Source: an uncultured Bacillota bacterium | Lineage (GTDB): Bacteria; Bacillota; Clostridia; Oscillospirales; Oscillospiraceae | Assembly (NCBI GenBank): GCA_947383275.1 | Contig: CANDCW010000052.1 | Location: 1-18,986, forward strand | DNA length: 18,986 nucleotides | Reading direction: 5' to 3' | Part shown: positions 1 to 7,527 of the stretch, in pieces | Layout: every line of letters starts with the position of its first letter | Position numbering within the stretch: the stretch's first letter is position 1 | Position numbers and translations under genes: made by a program | Notes under the pieces: generated by a model | The model's input: the letters and a program-made list of their open reading frames with translations, nothing else | Told to the model about the DNA's origin: nothing | Database searches by the model: none

Positions 1-950
1 TCGGCGGGCATGTTCATCTCCTCGGCAATCTCCTCCGGGGTGGGGTCGTGGCCCAGCTCCTGAAGCAGCTGGCGGGAGACGCGGATCACCTTGTTGATGG
101 TCTCCACCATATGCACCGGGATACGGATGGTGCGTGCCTGGTCGGCAATGGCCCGGGTGATGGCCTGACGGATCCACCAGGTGGCGTAGGTGGAGAACTT
201 GAAGCCCTTGACGTAGTCGAACTTCTCCACCGCCTTAATCAGTCCCAGATTGCCCTCCTGAATCAGGTCCAGGAACTGCATCCCCCGGCCCACATACCGC
301 TTGGCAATGGACACCACCAGGCGCAGGTTGGCCTCCGCCAGACGCTGACGGGCCTTTTCGCCCTTTTTGATGGTCTTTTCCAGCTCCTTGACCAGCTCTT
401 CTGACAGCTCCTCCCCCGACTTCCTTAACTCGTCCAGCTGCTCCTGGGCCGCGGCGCCGGCAGTCATGGACTGGGCCAGCTCCACCTCCTCCTCGGAGGT
501 AAGCAGGTTCACTTTGCCGATCTCCTTCAGATACATGCGCACCGGATCGTCAGTGCCGAAAGTATCCATCAGGGCGTTGGGATCGACAATCTCCTCCTCA
601 GTGATCTCCTCCATCTCCTCTACCGGAGGCTCCGCCGTATCGGCCAGGTCGGGGATGTAATCCTCCCCTACGGTGTCGATGCCCAGGTTTTCCAGCGTGT
701 CGTAAATTTTATCCATCTGCTCCGTGCCCAGCTCCATGTCCTCCAGCACGTCCAGCAGCTCAGAGGAGGAGAGCTTTCCCTTCTTCTTGCCCCGCTCAAT
801 GAGCTCGGCCAGCTTTTCCGCCCCGGGGATGCCCTCCACAACCTTCATGATCTCAATCTTGCCGGTCTCCATACGGACCTGAATGTCGGTCTGTTTTTCC
901 TTCTTTTCCAGGATCATCTCGGGCGCGGCCTCTTTCTTTTTGGTACTCAT
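1..950 (-). CDS. rpoD: RNA polymerase primary sigma factor RpoD (sigma-70/SigA), 3' end outside window
   Basis: Housekeeping sigma factor that directs core RNA polymerase to -35/-10 promoters. The frame opens at ATG 950 and stays open to base 1, giving 316 residues; the C-terminal promoter-binding regions lie outside the window. Seen: a region 1.1-like N-terminal part (about residues 35-92), an acidic linker (about 107-122), region 1.2 (DPVRMYLKEIG, 135-145) and region 2 from about 205, with the polymerase-binding and -10 recognition stretch FSTYATWWIRQAITRAIADQ (252-271), then RTIRIPVHM at the start of region 3. These blocks are diagnostic of group 1 sigma factors. The start is set by AGGAG (956-960) five bases upstream, inside the dnaG 3' end. 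The rpoD ATG overlaps the dnaG stop as ATGA, so translation is probably coupled. dgt-dnaG-rpoD is a common Firmicutes arrangement. Confidence 0.97.
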   Translation of the reverse strand, partial: MSTKKKEAAPEMILEKKEKQTDIQVRMETGKIEIMKVVEGIPGAEKLAELIERGKKKGKLSSSELLDVLEDMELGTEQMDKIYDTLENLGIDTVGEDYIPDLADTAEPPVEEMEEITEEEIVDPNALMDTFGTDDPVRMYLKEIGKVNLLTSEEEVELAQSMTAGAAAQEQLDELRKSGEELSEELVKELEKTIKKGEKARQRLAEANLRLVVSIAKRYVGRGMQFLDLIQEGNLGLIKAVEKFDYVKGFKFSTYATWWIRQAITRAIADQARTIRIPVHMVETINKVIRVSRQLLQELGHDPTPEEIAEEMNMPA

Positions 951-2713
951 TTGCTCTCCTCCATATATGCTTTCTTCTGTTGAAATCGTTTCTGCGCGGC
1001 CAGCAGCAGCTCATCGTGCTGCTCTCCGCTCTTCCGCAGCTGATGCCCCCCGCGGATTATGTCGATGTAGTCTCGGATCGACCGGGCGCTGTTGGCCACC
1101 GACTCAGGCTGAATGGCCACCTGGGCCAGGTGATCCATCTCTTCGCGTTCAAACTCCCCGGCCAGGGCGTCCAGCTGGGTAGACAGCCCCTCCACTGCCC
1201 GGCTCCGCAGCCGGTCGAAAGCTTTGCCCAGCAGCGGGGAGGAAAATTCCTCCCCTGTCATCCCGTCCATTTTGCCGGCCAGCCCCGGGTCCAGCATGAG
1301 CAGCCGGAGCAGCCCCTCCTCCGCCCGGGCAGAACGGATATTCTCATACCGCAAGCCCCGCGCTTTCGGCTGGAGCTGGCTGGCCGGGGCCAGCTCCCGG
1401 CGCTCCAGCTGCCGCTTCTCCTTGCGCAGGCGGCCTTTCAAGGCCCGGTCTACCTCCAGCTTCATGGTCTCCACACTCACCCCCGCCGTCTGTGCGGCGT
1501 GCCCGCCGTACACCTCCCGCTCCACCGCGCTGTGCAGGGTGGACACCAGCTGGGCCGCCTCCTGAAGAAATGCAATCCGTTGGCCGTCGTCGGTCAGATC
1601 ATACTTTTTCTGTATCTGGGCCAGGCGGTAATCCACCTGGTTTTCACTCTGGTCCAATAGTCTAGCAAACGCATCCCGGCCATATGACTTGATAAACTCA
1701 TCCGGGTCCTTCGCCCCCTGCATCCGCAGCACCTTTACCTTGAGTCCCGCCTTCTCCAGCAGCGGGATAGCCCGCTGGGCGGCCGCTATCCCGGCCCCGT
1801 CGCCGTCATAGGCGATAACAGCCTCCTTAAAGTAGCGAGACAGCAGCTGGCCGTGCTCCTCTGTCAGGGCGGTACCCAGAGAGGCCACCGCACTGTCAAA
1901 GCCCGCCTGGTGGAGGGCGATGGTGTCCATATACCCCTCGGTCAGAATAACCCGCCCCGCCTTAGAGGTCTTGGCCCGGTTCAGCGCAAAGACGTTCCGG
2001 CTCTTGTTGTACACCGGGGTGTCCGGAGAGTTGAGGTACTTTGGCGTAGCGTCATCCATCACCCGGCCTCCAAAGCCGATCACGCTGCCCCGCACGTCGA
2101 TGATAGGGAACATCACCCGGTTACGGAAGCGGTCATAAATGCGTCCGTCCTTGTTGCTGACGGCCAGGCCGGCGTCCAGCAGATCCCGCTTGTCGTAGCC
2201 CTGGGAGGCCATCTCCGTAATCAGGGCATCCCACCGGTTGGGGGCAAATCCCAGGCCAAAACCGGTCAGCGTAGATCTGGATAGCCCTCTCCGCCGCAGG
2301 TAGTCCAACCCCTCCGCCCCTTCCGGGGCCTTGAGCCAGCGGTGAAAGGTTCGGGCGGCCTGCCTGTTTATCTCCAAAATCTTTTCCCGGCGCTCACGGC
2401 CTCCGGCCGAAACGCCACGGTTCTCGGGCATCTGCACCCCCGCCCGATGGGCCAGCACGGCCACCGCATCCAAAAAAGACAGATTTTCCAGCTCCATCAC
2501 ATAGTTTACCGCGCCGCCGCCCTTGCCGCAGCCAAAGCACTTATATATCTGCCGGTCGGGCAGCACATGGAAGGACGGCGTCTTCTCGCTGTGAAAGGGA
2601 CAGCATCCCCAGTAGCTGTTCCCCTTTTTGGTCAGGCGCACCGACTCAGATACCAGGTCCACAATATCGGTCCGGGCCAAAAGCTCGTCCAAGAAACGAT
2701 CCGGCAGAGGCAA
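947..2713 (-). CDS. dnaG: DNA primase DnaG
   Basis: Synthesises RNA primers for replication and works with the replicative helicase at the fork. The 588 residues match the usual length of about 600. Domains seen in order: a CHC2 zinc finger with C38, H41, C59 and C62; the RNA polymerase domain with RFRNRVMFPI (195-204); a TOPRIM catalytic fold with EGYMD (259-263) and DGDGAG (303-308), which hold the metal-binding acidic residues; and a C-terminal helical helicase-binding domain from about residue 470. The start is TTG at 2713, supported by a GGGGGG-rich site seven bases upstream and by the N terminus reading directly into the expected pattern (a helix, then RLTKKGNSYWGCCPFH). It lies 47 bases downstream of dgt and overlaps rpoD by ATGA at the other end. 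No key residue is missing. Confidence 0.97.
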   Translation of the reverse strand: MPLPDRFLDELLARTDIVDLVSESVRLTKKGNSYWGCCPFHSEKTPSFHVLPDRQIYKCFGCGKGGGAVNYVMELENLSFLDAVAVLAHRAGVQMPENRGVSAGGRERREKILEINRQAARTFHRWLKAPEGAEGLDYLRRRGLSRSTLTGFGLGFAPNRWDALITEMASQGYDKRDLLDAGLAVSNKDGRIYDRFRNRVMFPIIDVRGSVIGFGGRVMDDATPKYLNSPDTPVYNKSRNVFALNRAKTSKAGRVILTEGYMDTIALHQAGFDSAVASLGTALTEEHGQLLSRYFKEAVIAYDGDGAGIAAAQRAIPLLEKAGLKVKVLRMQGAKDPDEFIKSYGRDAFARLLDQSENQVDYRLAQIQKKYDLTDDGQRIAFLQEAAQLVSTLHSAVEREVYGGHAAQTAGVSVETMKLEVDRALKGRLRKEKRQLERRELAPASQLQPKARGLRYENIRSARAEEGLLRLLMLDPGLAGKMDGMTGEEFSSPLLGKAFDRLRSRAVEGLSTQLDALAGEFEREEMDHLAQVAIQPESVANSARSIRDYIDIIRGGHQLRKSGEQHDELLLAAQKRFQQKKAYMEESK

Positions 2714-2760
2714 AGGTTTTCCCCCCTATTTGTATCCGTTTTTCAGTAAAAATATCCCAA

Positions 2761-3765
2761 TTATAGAACTGTCCAGCCCTTTGGGATAAAAATCTCCTTA
2801 AATGTCTCCACCGCGAAGGGGTCGGTCATACCGGCGATATAGTCGCATACCGCCCGGCTGACGCCCTCCTCCGCCCGGATTGCCTGGAAATCGTCGGGCA
2901 GGCCGTCCGGATTTTCGCAAAAATACTCAAAAAGCCGGCGCAGCATATCCTGTGCCTTGCCCTCCTCCCCCTTGGCGATGGGGTTGGTGTACACGCTGGC
3001 AAACATAAAATCCTTCAGAAGCCGCATGGCCTTCCCCACCTCGGGGGACTGCCTGATCTCGTTCTGCCCCTGGCTGGCCTGAACGGCATCAGCAACCAGG
3101 GTATTGATCCGGGCGCTGTGGGTAAAGCCCAGCACGTTGGAAACGTCCAGCGGAATTTCCATCGGGTAGATGACGCCGCCCCGCAGGGCATCCTCAATAT
3201 CGTGGTTGATGTAGGCGATGTGGTCAGCCAGCCGGACCAGCTGCCCCTCCAGCGTGGCGGCGGAAGGGCCCTTGGTGTGGCAGACGATGCCATTGCGCAC
3301 CTCCCAGGTTAAATTGAGGCCGGCGCCTCCCTTTTCCAGTCGCTCAACCACCCGGAGGGACTGTTTATAGTGGGCGAAACCCCCGGGCATAACCTCGTTG
3401 AGCAGCCGTTCCCCGGCGTGCCCAAAGGGGGTGTGGCCCAAATCGTGGCCCAGGGCGATGGCCTCTGTGAGATCCTCGTTCAAAAACAGGGCGCGGGCCA
3501 TGGTGCGTGCAATGCGCGAGACCTCCAGCGTGTGGGTCATCCGGGTGCGGTAATGGTCCCCCTCTGGCTGGAGGAACACCTGGGTTTTCTGCTTCAGCCG
3601 GCGAAACGCCTTGGAATAGACGATACGGTCGGTATCCCGCTGGAAGGGGGTGCGGATGGCGCATTCCTCCTCTGGGTATGCCCGGCCCCTGCTCTGGGCG
3701 GACCGGCAGGCCAGGGGAGACAGAACGGACTTCTCCCGCTCTTGTATTTGTTCCCGCAGCGTCAT
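2761..3765 (-). CDS. dgt: HD-domain dNTP triphosphohydrolase (dGTPase-like)
   Basis: Member of the deoxyguanosinetriphosphate triphosphohydrolase-like HD family, which removes triphosphate from dNTPs and so controls nucleotide pools. It has 334 residues, close to the roughly 330-340 of the short Dgt-like subfamily. Seen: the N-terminal family signature RTPFQRDTDRIVYSKAFRRL (38-57); H78 in RMTHTLEVSRIA; the HD pair H107-D108 in ALGHDLGHTPFGHAGE; and D181 in LADHIAYINHDIEDAL. Together these make the H-HD-D metal site. The start is ATG 3765 with AGGGAGGGG six bases upstream. It is the first gene of the dgt-dnaG-rpoD block. Substrate preference among dNTPs cannot be read from sequence; many short members act on several dNTPs or need dNTP activators. 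Confidence 0.93.
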   Translation of the reverse strand: MTLREQIQEREKSVLSPLACRSAQSRGRAYPEEECAIRTPFQRDTDRIVYSKAFRRLKQKTQVFLQPEGDHYRTRMTHTLEVSRIARTMARALFLNEDLTEAIALGHDLGHTPFGHAGERLLNEVMPGGFAHYKQSLRVVERLEKGGAGLNLTWEVRNGIVCHTKGPSAATLEGQLVRLADHIAYINHDIEDALRGGVIYPMEIPLDVSNVLGFTHSARINTLVADAVQASQGQNEIRQSPEVGKAMRLLKDFMFASVYTNPIAKGEEGKAQDMLRRLFEYFCENPDGLPDDFQAIRAEEGVSRAVCDYIAGMTDPFAVETFKEIFIPKGWTVL

Positions 3766-3779
3766 AGGCGACCCCTCCC

Positions 3780-3808
3780 TTTTTCGTTACGATTACTTAT
3801 ACGAAAAA
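3780..3808. promoter_or_regulatory. AT-rich palindrome with a possible -10 upstream of dgt
   Basis: Two 8-base arms, tttttcgt (3780-3787) and acgaaaaa (3801-3808), are exact inverted repeats around a 13-base spacer, directly upstream of the dgt ribosome binding site. On the minus strand the region reads CGTATAAG, which could be a -10 element (TATAAG, 3796-3801), but I see no good -35 at 16-18 bases. It could be an operator, a weak promoter or simply AT-rich leader. The promoter of dgt-dnaG-rpoD must lie between about 3790 and 3968 unless transcription reads through from the gene upstream. Confidence 0.3.
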
Positions 3809-3921
3809 ACTTCGGAGATTCCTCTTTTTTCAGCGAAAATTTTTCATCACATTTGGATCAAGCTGGAACCGCTGACAAAGCGCGGCAAATTCCACCTTTT
3901 TCCTGTCCCCAAACAATAGGA

Positions 3922-3953
3922 CAGTGGACGGAAATCTGTGTGCCCGTCCACTG
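3922..3953 (-). terminator. 10-bp perfect hairpin after the DUF2971 gene
   Basis: Arms cagtggacgg (3922-3931) and ccgtccactg (3944-3953) form a perfect 10-bp stem with a 12-base loop, 15 bases past the stop codon of the DUF2971 gene and therefore at the 3' end of the ATP synthase transcription unit. The bases after the stem on the minus strand are only modestly U-rich (TCCTATTGTTTGG), so it is a weak intrinsic terminator or a 3'-end stabilising hairpin. Confidence 0.5.
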
Positions 3954-3968
3954 ATCTTTCATACATAT

Positions 3969-4796
3969 TCAAATTGATACCCGCAGCGGGCAGTCCGACA
4001 GGGATACCCGCCCGGCCAGCCGGTTCAGCCCGTGGTCCCGCAGATAGTCCTGAAAAATCGCTACGGACTGGGTAGAATCCGGGCCAATGATAATCTCCGT
4101 CACCAAGTCCTCCAGCTCGATTCCGGCACGCCGGCACATGGACTGCAAATCCAGGGGATAGTACTTCTTAATCCGCTCCTTGGACACATGGTAGCAGGGC
4201 TTAATGTCCAACTCCTCCTTTTCAAAGGGGGAGACCACCAGCCGCATCTCGTATTCCGAGCGAAAGGAGGGGTGCTTAAAGGACACCGAACAGGCCCAGG
4301 CGTCGCACATAGCCCGCCGAATCTCCTCCCCGGCCAGGTCCGCGCCGCCCTTAATCAGGTTGTAGAATACCTCTACCATCGGGTGGCCGGCCATATCGTT
4401 TTGGTAAAAGACCATCTGAAGGGACAGCGCCCCCGTGGCCATTCTTTCCACATACTCCCGTTGAAACGCAATGCAAACGCCCCGGCCCCTGTTGCCATAC
4501 CGCTCCCACTGTGCCGCGTCGTCCCGGTGGAAGGAGAAGCAGGCGGCAAAGGCGGAATATTCCTTTTTCAGCTCCTCCCGAAAGAGGGCCTTGACCTGCC
4601 AGGCCAGCTTCCCATCCCCGCCATCCTCCAGCCGCTGCACCACGGCGGCACATAGACGGCTCATGAAATGACGCATCTCTGCGGAGTCGTTCATGCGCAG
4701 CACATTATTGACCCGAAGCTGGGCCTGGCGCAGAATGCCGTCTACAGCCTGAAAGTCGGTATAATGATAGAGAATACTCCTGCCCTGACGGTCCAT
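3969..4796 (-). CDS. DUF2971 family protein, function unknown
   Basis: 275 residues with no signal peptide or membrane segment, so cytoplasmic. It matches what I know of the DUF2971 family: LYHYT (9-13) followed by a helix and a short strand, RMNDSAEM (34-41), then FAACFSFHRDDAAQWERYG (83-101) and GRGVCIAF (104-111). I know of no established biochemical function. The LYHYT plus 'gIL' N terminus resembles the first motif of ADP-ribosyltransferase-fold proteins such as DarT and Tpt1, but that is only a resemblance. The start is ATG 4796 with GGGAGG six bases upstream. The gene begins 15 bases after the atpC stop, on the same strand and without an intervening terminator, so it is probably transcribed with the ATP synthase genes. 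A role in ATP synthesis is not implied by sequence. Confidence 0.8.
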   Translation of the reverse strand: MDRQGRSILYHYTDFQAVDGILRQAQLRVNNVLRMNDSAEMRHFMSRLCAAVVQRLEDGGDGKLAWQVKALFREELKKEYSAFAACFSFHRDDAAQWERYGNRGRGVCIAFQREYVERMATGALSLQMVFYQNDMAGHPMVEVFYNLIKGGADLAGEEIRRAMCDAWACSVSFKHPSFRSEYEMRLVVSPFEKEELDIKPCYHVSKERIKKYYPLDLQSMCRRAGIELEDLVTEIIIGPDSTQSVAIFQDYLRDHGLNRLAGRVSLSDCPLRVSI

Positions 4797-4811
4797 AGGG
4801 CCTCCCTTCCG

Positions 4812-5225
4812 CTATCTCCCAATGCCAATATTTTTCACCCGCAGGCGGTTCAGCGCCCGGGCCATGGTGGCTTCGGCTATTCGGTGCTCCTGACGGCTCC
4901 GTTTTTGCAGCAAAACCTCCTGCGCCTCATCGATTTCCCGCTGGGCCCGGACAATGTCGATCTCTTCCGGACGCTCCACCGAGTCCACAAGCACCAGCAC
5001 GTCGTTGTCCTCTACCTTCACCATTCCCGGAGAAATGGCCGCTAACCGGGGCGCCTCCCCTGGAAGCTGATAACGCAGCGTCCCCGGCTTGACGGCGGCA
5101 ATCATGCTGCTGTGATTGGCCAGGATGCCAAATTCCCCATCGCTGGTAGGGATGGTCAGGCTGACACAGGGCCCTTCATAAAAGGACTTATCCGCAGCCA
5201 GAATGTGTACCTGAAAGGCCTCCAT
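4812..5225 (-). CDS. atpC: F1 ATP synthase epsilon subunit
   Basis: Central-stalk subunit that joins gamma to the c-ring and can inhibit ATP hydrolysis. It has 137 residues, the normal length. Seen: the N-terminal beta-sandwich with SDGEFGILANHSSMIAAVKPG (the conserved GxxGILxxH pattern) and a C-terminal two-helix region from about residue 86 (RPEEIDIVRAQREIDEAQEVL) to the end, so the inhibitory helical domain is retained. The ATG at 5225 shares one base with the atpD stop (TGATG), which indicates translational coupling. It is the last ATP synthase gene; a DUF2971 gene follows closely. Confidence 0.96.
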   Translation of the reverse strand: MEAFQVHILAADKSFYEGPCVSLTIPTSDGEFGILANHSSMIAAVKPGTLRYQLPGEAPRLAAISPGMVKVEDNDVLVLVDSVERPEEIDIVRAQREIDEAQEVLLQKRSRQEHRIAEATMARALNRLRVKNIGIGR

Positions 5226-6628
5226 CAGGCTTCACCCGCTTCCAGCTTCCTGGCCTTAACGGGTACGTCCCGCCATGTGCCCACATTGTAGAACGCGGCC
5301 TCGGGGTATTGGTCCAGCTCGCCGGAAATAATGGCCTCAAAGCTCTCCAGGGTATCCCGCAGGGGGACGTACACCCCAGGCAGGCCGGTAAATTTCTCCG
5401 CCACATGGGTGGGCTGGGCCAGGAAGCGCTGAATGCGCCGGGCCCGGGAGACCGTCTTCCGGTCGTCCTCGCTGAGTTCGTCCATGCCCAGAATGGCGAT
5501 GATGTCCTGGAGTTCCCGGTATTTCTGCAAGATCTCCTGCACCTTCCGGGCCACCCGGTAGTGCTTCTCCCCCACAACATCCGCCTCCAAAATGCGGGAG
5601 GAGGATTCCAGGGGGTCTACCGCCGGGTAAATTCCCTGTTCAGAAATCCGGCGGCTAAGCACCGTCGTGGCGTCCAAGTGGGCGAAGGTGGTAGCGGTAG
5701 CCGGGTCGGTAAGGTCGTCGGCGGGCACATACACCGCCTGGACCGAAGTGACCGAGCCCGCTTTTGTGGACGCGATCCGTTCCTGGAGCTCGCCCATCTC
5801 GTTGGCCAGGGTGGGCTGGTAGCCTACGGCAGAGGGCATCCGCCCCAACAGCGTAGACACCTCGCTGCCTGCCTGAACAAAGCGGAAGATGTTGTCGATA
5901 AACAGCAGCACGTCCTTGTGCTCCACGTCCCGGAAGTGCTCCGCCATAGTCAGGCCGGACAGGGCCACCCGCATCCGTACCCCGGGGGACTCGTTCATCT
6001 GCCCAAACACCAGCGCGGTCTTGTCAGACACCCCGCTCTCCCGCATCTCCCGCCACAGATCGTTGCCCTCGCGGCTGCGTTCGCCCACGCCGGTAAAGAT
6101 GGAGTAACCGCCGTGTTCCATAGCCACATTGTGGATCAGCTCCTGGATCAGCACGGTCTTGCCCACGCCGGCGCCGCCGAACAGGCCGATTTTTCCCCCG
6201 CGCGGGTAGGGCTCCAGCAGATCAATCACCTTAATGCCCGTCTCCAAAATCTCTACCGCCGGACTCTGTTCCTCAAAGGTAGGCGGGGTACGGTAAATGG
6301 ATTTCACCGGTGTGCCTTCCGGGACAGGCCCCTTTCCATCAATGGGCTGGCCCAGCACATTAAACATCCGTCCCAAAGCCGCCCGGCCCACCGGAACCTG
6401 AATGGGGTGGCCGGGAATATCCACAGCCAGCCCCCGGGCCAAACCCTCGCTGGGTGAGAGCATGATGCACCGAACCGCGCCGCGGCCCACATGCTGGGCC
6501 ACCTCCATCACCCGCACGCTGCCTTCAATTTCCACGGTGAGCTCCTCCCGCAGCTTGGGCAGGTCACCTTCCAAGATCTCCACGTCCACAACAGGGCCGG
6601 AGATTTGCACAATAATTCCTCGTTCCAA
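5225..6628 (-). CDS. atpD: F1 ATP synthase beta subunit
   Basis: Catalytic subunit of F1. It has 467 residues, the usual length. Seen: an N-terminal beta-barrel starting GIIVQISGPVVDVE, the Walker A loop GGAGVGKT (151-158, with K157), the catalytic-site stretch GVGERSREGNDLW just after it, the conserved PAVDPLESSSR block, and the DELSEDD motif that contacts gamma. Nothing essential is missing. The start is TTG 6628, because no ATG lies near the conserved N terminus; a GGAAGGAG site overlaps the atpG 3' end about ten bases upstream. The gene follows atpG by seven bases and overlaps atpC by one. Confidence 0.98.
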   Translation of the reverse strand: MERGIIVQISGPVVDVEILEGDLPKLREELTVEIEGSVRVMEVAQHVGRGAVRCIMLSPSEGLARGLAVDIPGHPIQVPVGRAALGRMFNVLGQPIDGKGPVPEGTPVKSIYRTPPTFEEQSPAVEILETGIKVIDLLEPYPRGGKIGLFGGAGVGKTVLIQELIHNVAMEHGGYSIFTGVGERSREGNDLWREMRESGVSDKTALVFGQMNESPGVRMRVALSGLTMAEHFRDVEHKDVLLFIDNIFRFVQAGSEVSTLLGRMPSAVGYQPTLANEMGELQERIASTKAGSVTSVQAVYVPADDLTDPATATTFAHLDATTVLSRRISEQGIYPAVDPLESSSRILEADVVGEKHYRVARKVQEILQKYRELQDIIAILGMDELSEDDRKTVSRARRIQRFLAQPTHVAEKFTGLPGVYVPLRDTLESFEAIISGELDQYPEAAFYNVGTWRDVPVKARKLEAGEA

Positions 6629-6635
6629 ATCCCTG

Positions 6636-7526
6636 TCACTCCTTCCTACGGCGCTGGGCCCTGGCCCCGGCGGAGACCTCTGTAATCTCCTGGGTGATGG
6701 CCGACTGGCGCACCCGGTTAAACTTAAGGGAAAGCTCCCCCAACAGCTCCTCGGCGTTCTGATTGGCGCTGTCCATGGCTGTCATACGGGCGTTTTGCTC
6801 ACAACAGAAGCTGTCGATGAGGGCGCTGTAAATATAGCCGGACACATAGCTGGGGATCATGCTGTCCAGCACCGCCCTCACATCGGGGACAAATTCAAAG
6901 GGCTCCGTCACCGCTCGTTCCCCGGCGGGGGTATCGAAATAAGTCCGGTGGAAGGGCAGAACCCGAGCCGACCGGGCCTCAAAAGACATGGCATTGGTCA
7001 TGTCGGTGTAAATAACAAAAATTTCCTTAAACTCCCCCTTGTCAAAGCCGTCCAGCAGCAGGGCGCTGATCTCCCGGGCTCGGGCCATAGTAGGGTTCTG
7101 GGCCGTGTAGAGGAAGCTGTGCTCTATGGGGATGTTCCGCATGGCAAAGAAGCGCCGGCCATACTCCCCCACCACAAAGAGCTTGGTGTCCGGGTGCCAC
7201 TCCAGCAGCTGCTGGGCCTGGCGGATGGCGTTTTGATTGTAGGAGCCGGCCAGGCCCTTGTCAGCAGTAATGACCAGACAGGCGTAGGTCCCCTTCCGCG
7301 GGGTATCGTTGTCAATGGGATAGAAATAGTGGCTGTCCACATCGTTGGCCGTGCGGAAGATACGCTTGATTTCCGCCCGCAGGGCCTCAAAATAGGGACG
7401 GGTGTGGTCCAGCTCCAGCCGGGCCTTGCGCAACTTAGTGGAGGCGATCAGATACATGGCGCTGGTAATCTTTTTTGTCTCCTGAACGCTCTGGATGCGG
7501 GTCTTGATTTCCTTTGTCCCTGCCAC
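6636..7526 (-). CDS. atpG: F1 ATP synthase gamma subunit
   Basis: Rotating central shaft of F1. Seen: the N-terminal coiled-coil helix KEIKTRIQSVQETKKITSAMYLIASTKLRKA and the C-terminal helix from MDSANQNAEELLGELSLKFNRVRQSAITQEITEVSAGA, the two conserved parts of the family. I chose GTG 7526, giving 296 residues that begin MAGTKEIK as in most gamma subunits; it lies one base after the atpA stop. A longer form from TTG 7550 would overlap the end of atpA by 23 bases. It has GGAGG only three bases upstream and adds eight residues without family similarity, but cannot be excluded. An arginine-rich C-terminal tail (QRRRKE) follows the conserved helix. Confidence 0.95.
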   Translation of the reverse strand: MAGTKEIKTRIQSVQETKKITSAMYLIASTKLRKARLELDHTRPYFEALRAEIKRIFRTANDVDSHYFYPIDNDTPRKGTYACLVITADKGLAGSYNQNAIRQAQQLLEWHPDTKLFVVGEYGRRFFAMRNIPIEHSFLYTAQNPTMARAREISALLLDGFDKGEFKEIFVIYTDMTNAMSFEARSARVLPFHRTYFDTPAGERAVTEPFEFVPDVRAVLDSMIPSYVSGYIYSALIDSFCCEQNARMTAMDSANQNAEELLGELSLKFNRVRQSAITQEITEVSAGARAQRRRKE

Positions 7527-7527
7527 C

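Noticed and set aside
980..1660. Plus-strand open frame opposite dnaG
   Set aside because: Shadow of the primase gene; no recognisable domain.
5309..6457. Long plus-strand open frame opposite atpD
   Set aside because: Antisense to the fully conserved beta subunit, with a low-complexity His/Gly/Leu-rich translation and no ribosome binding site evidence.
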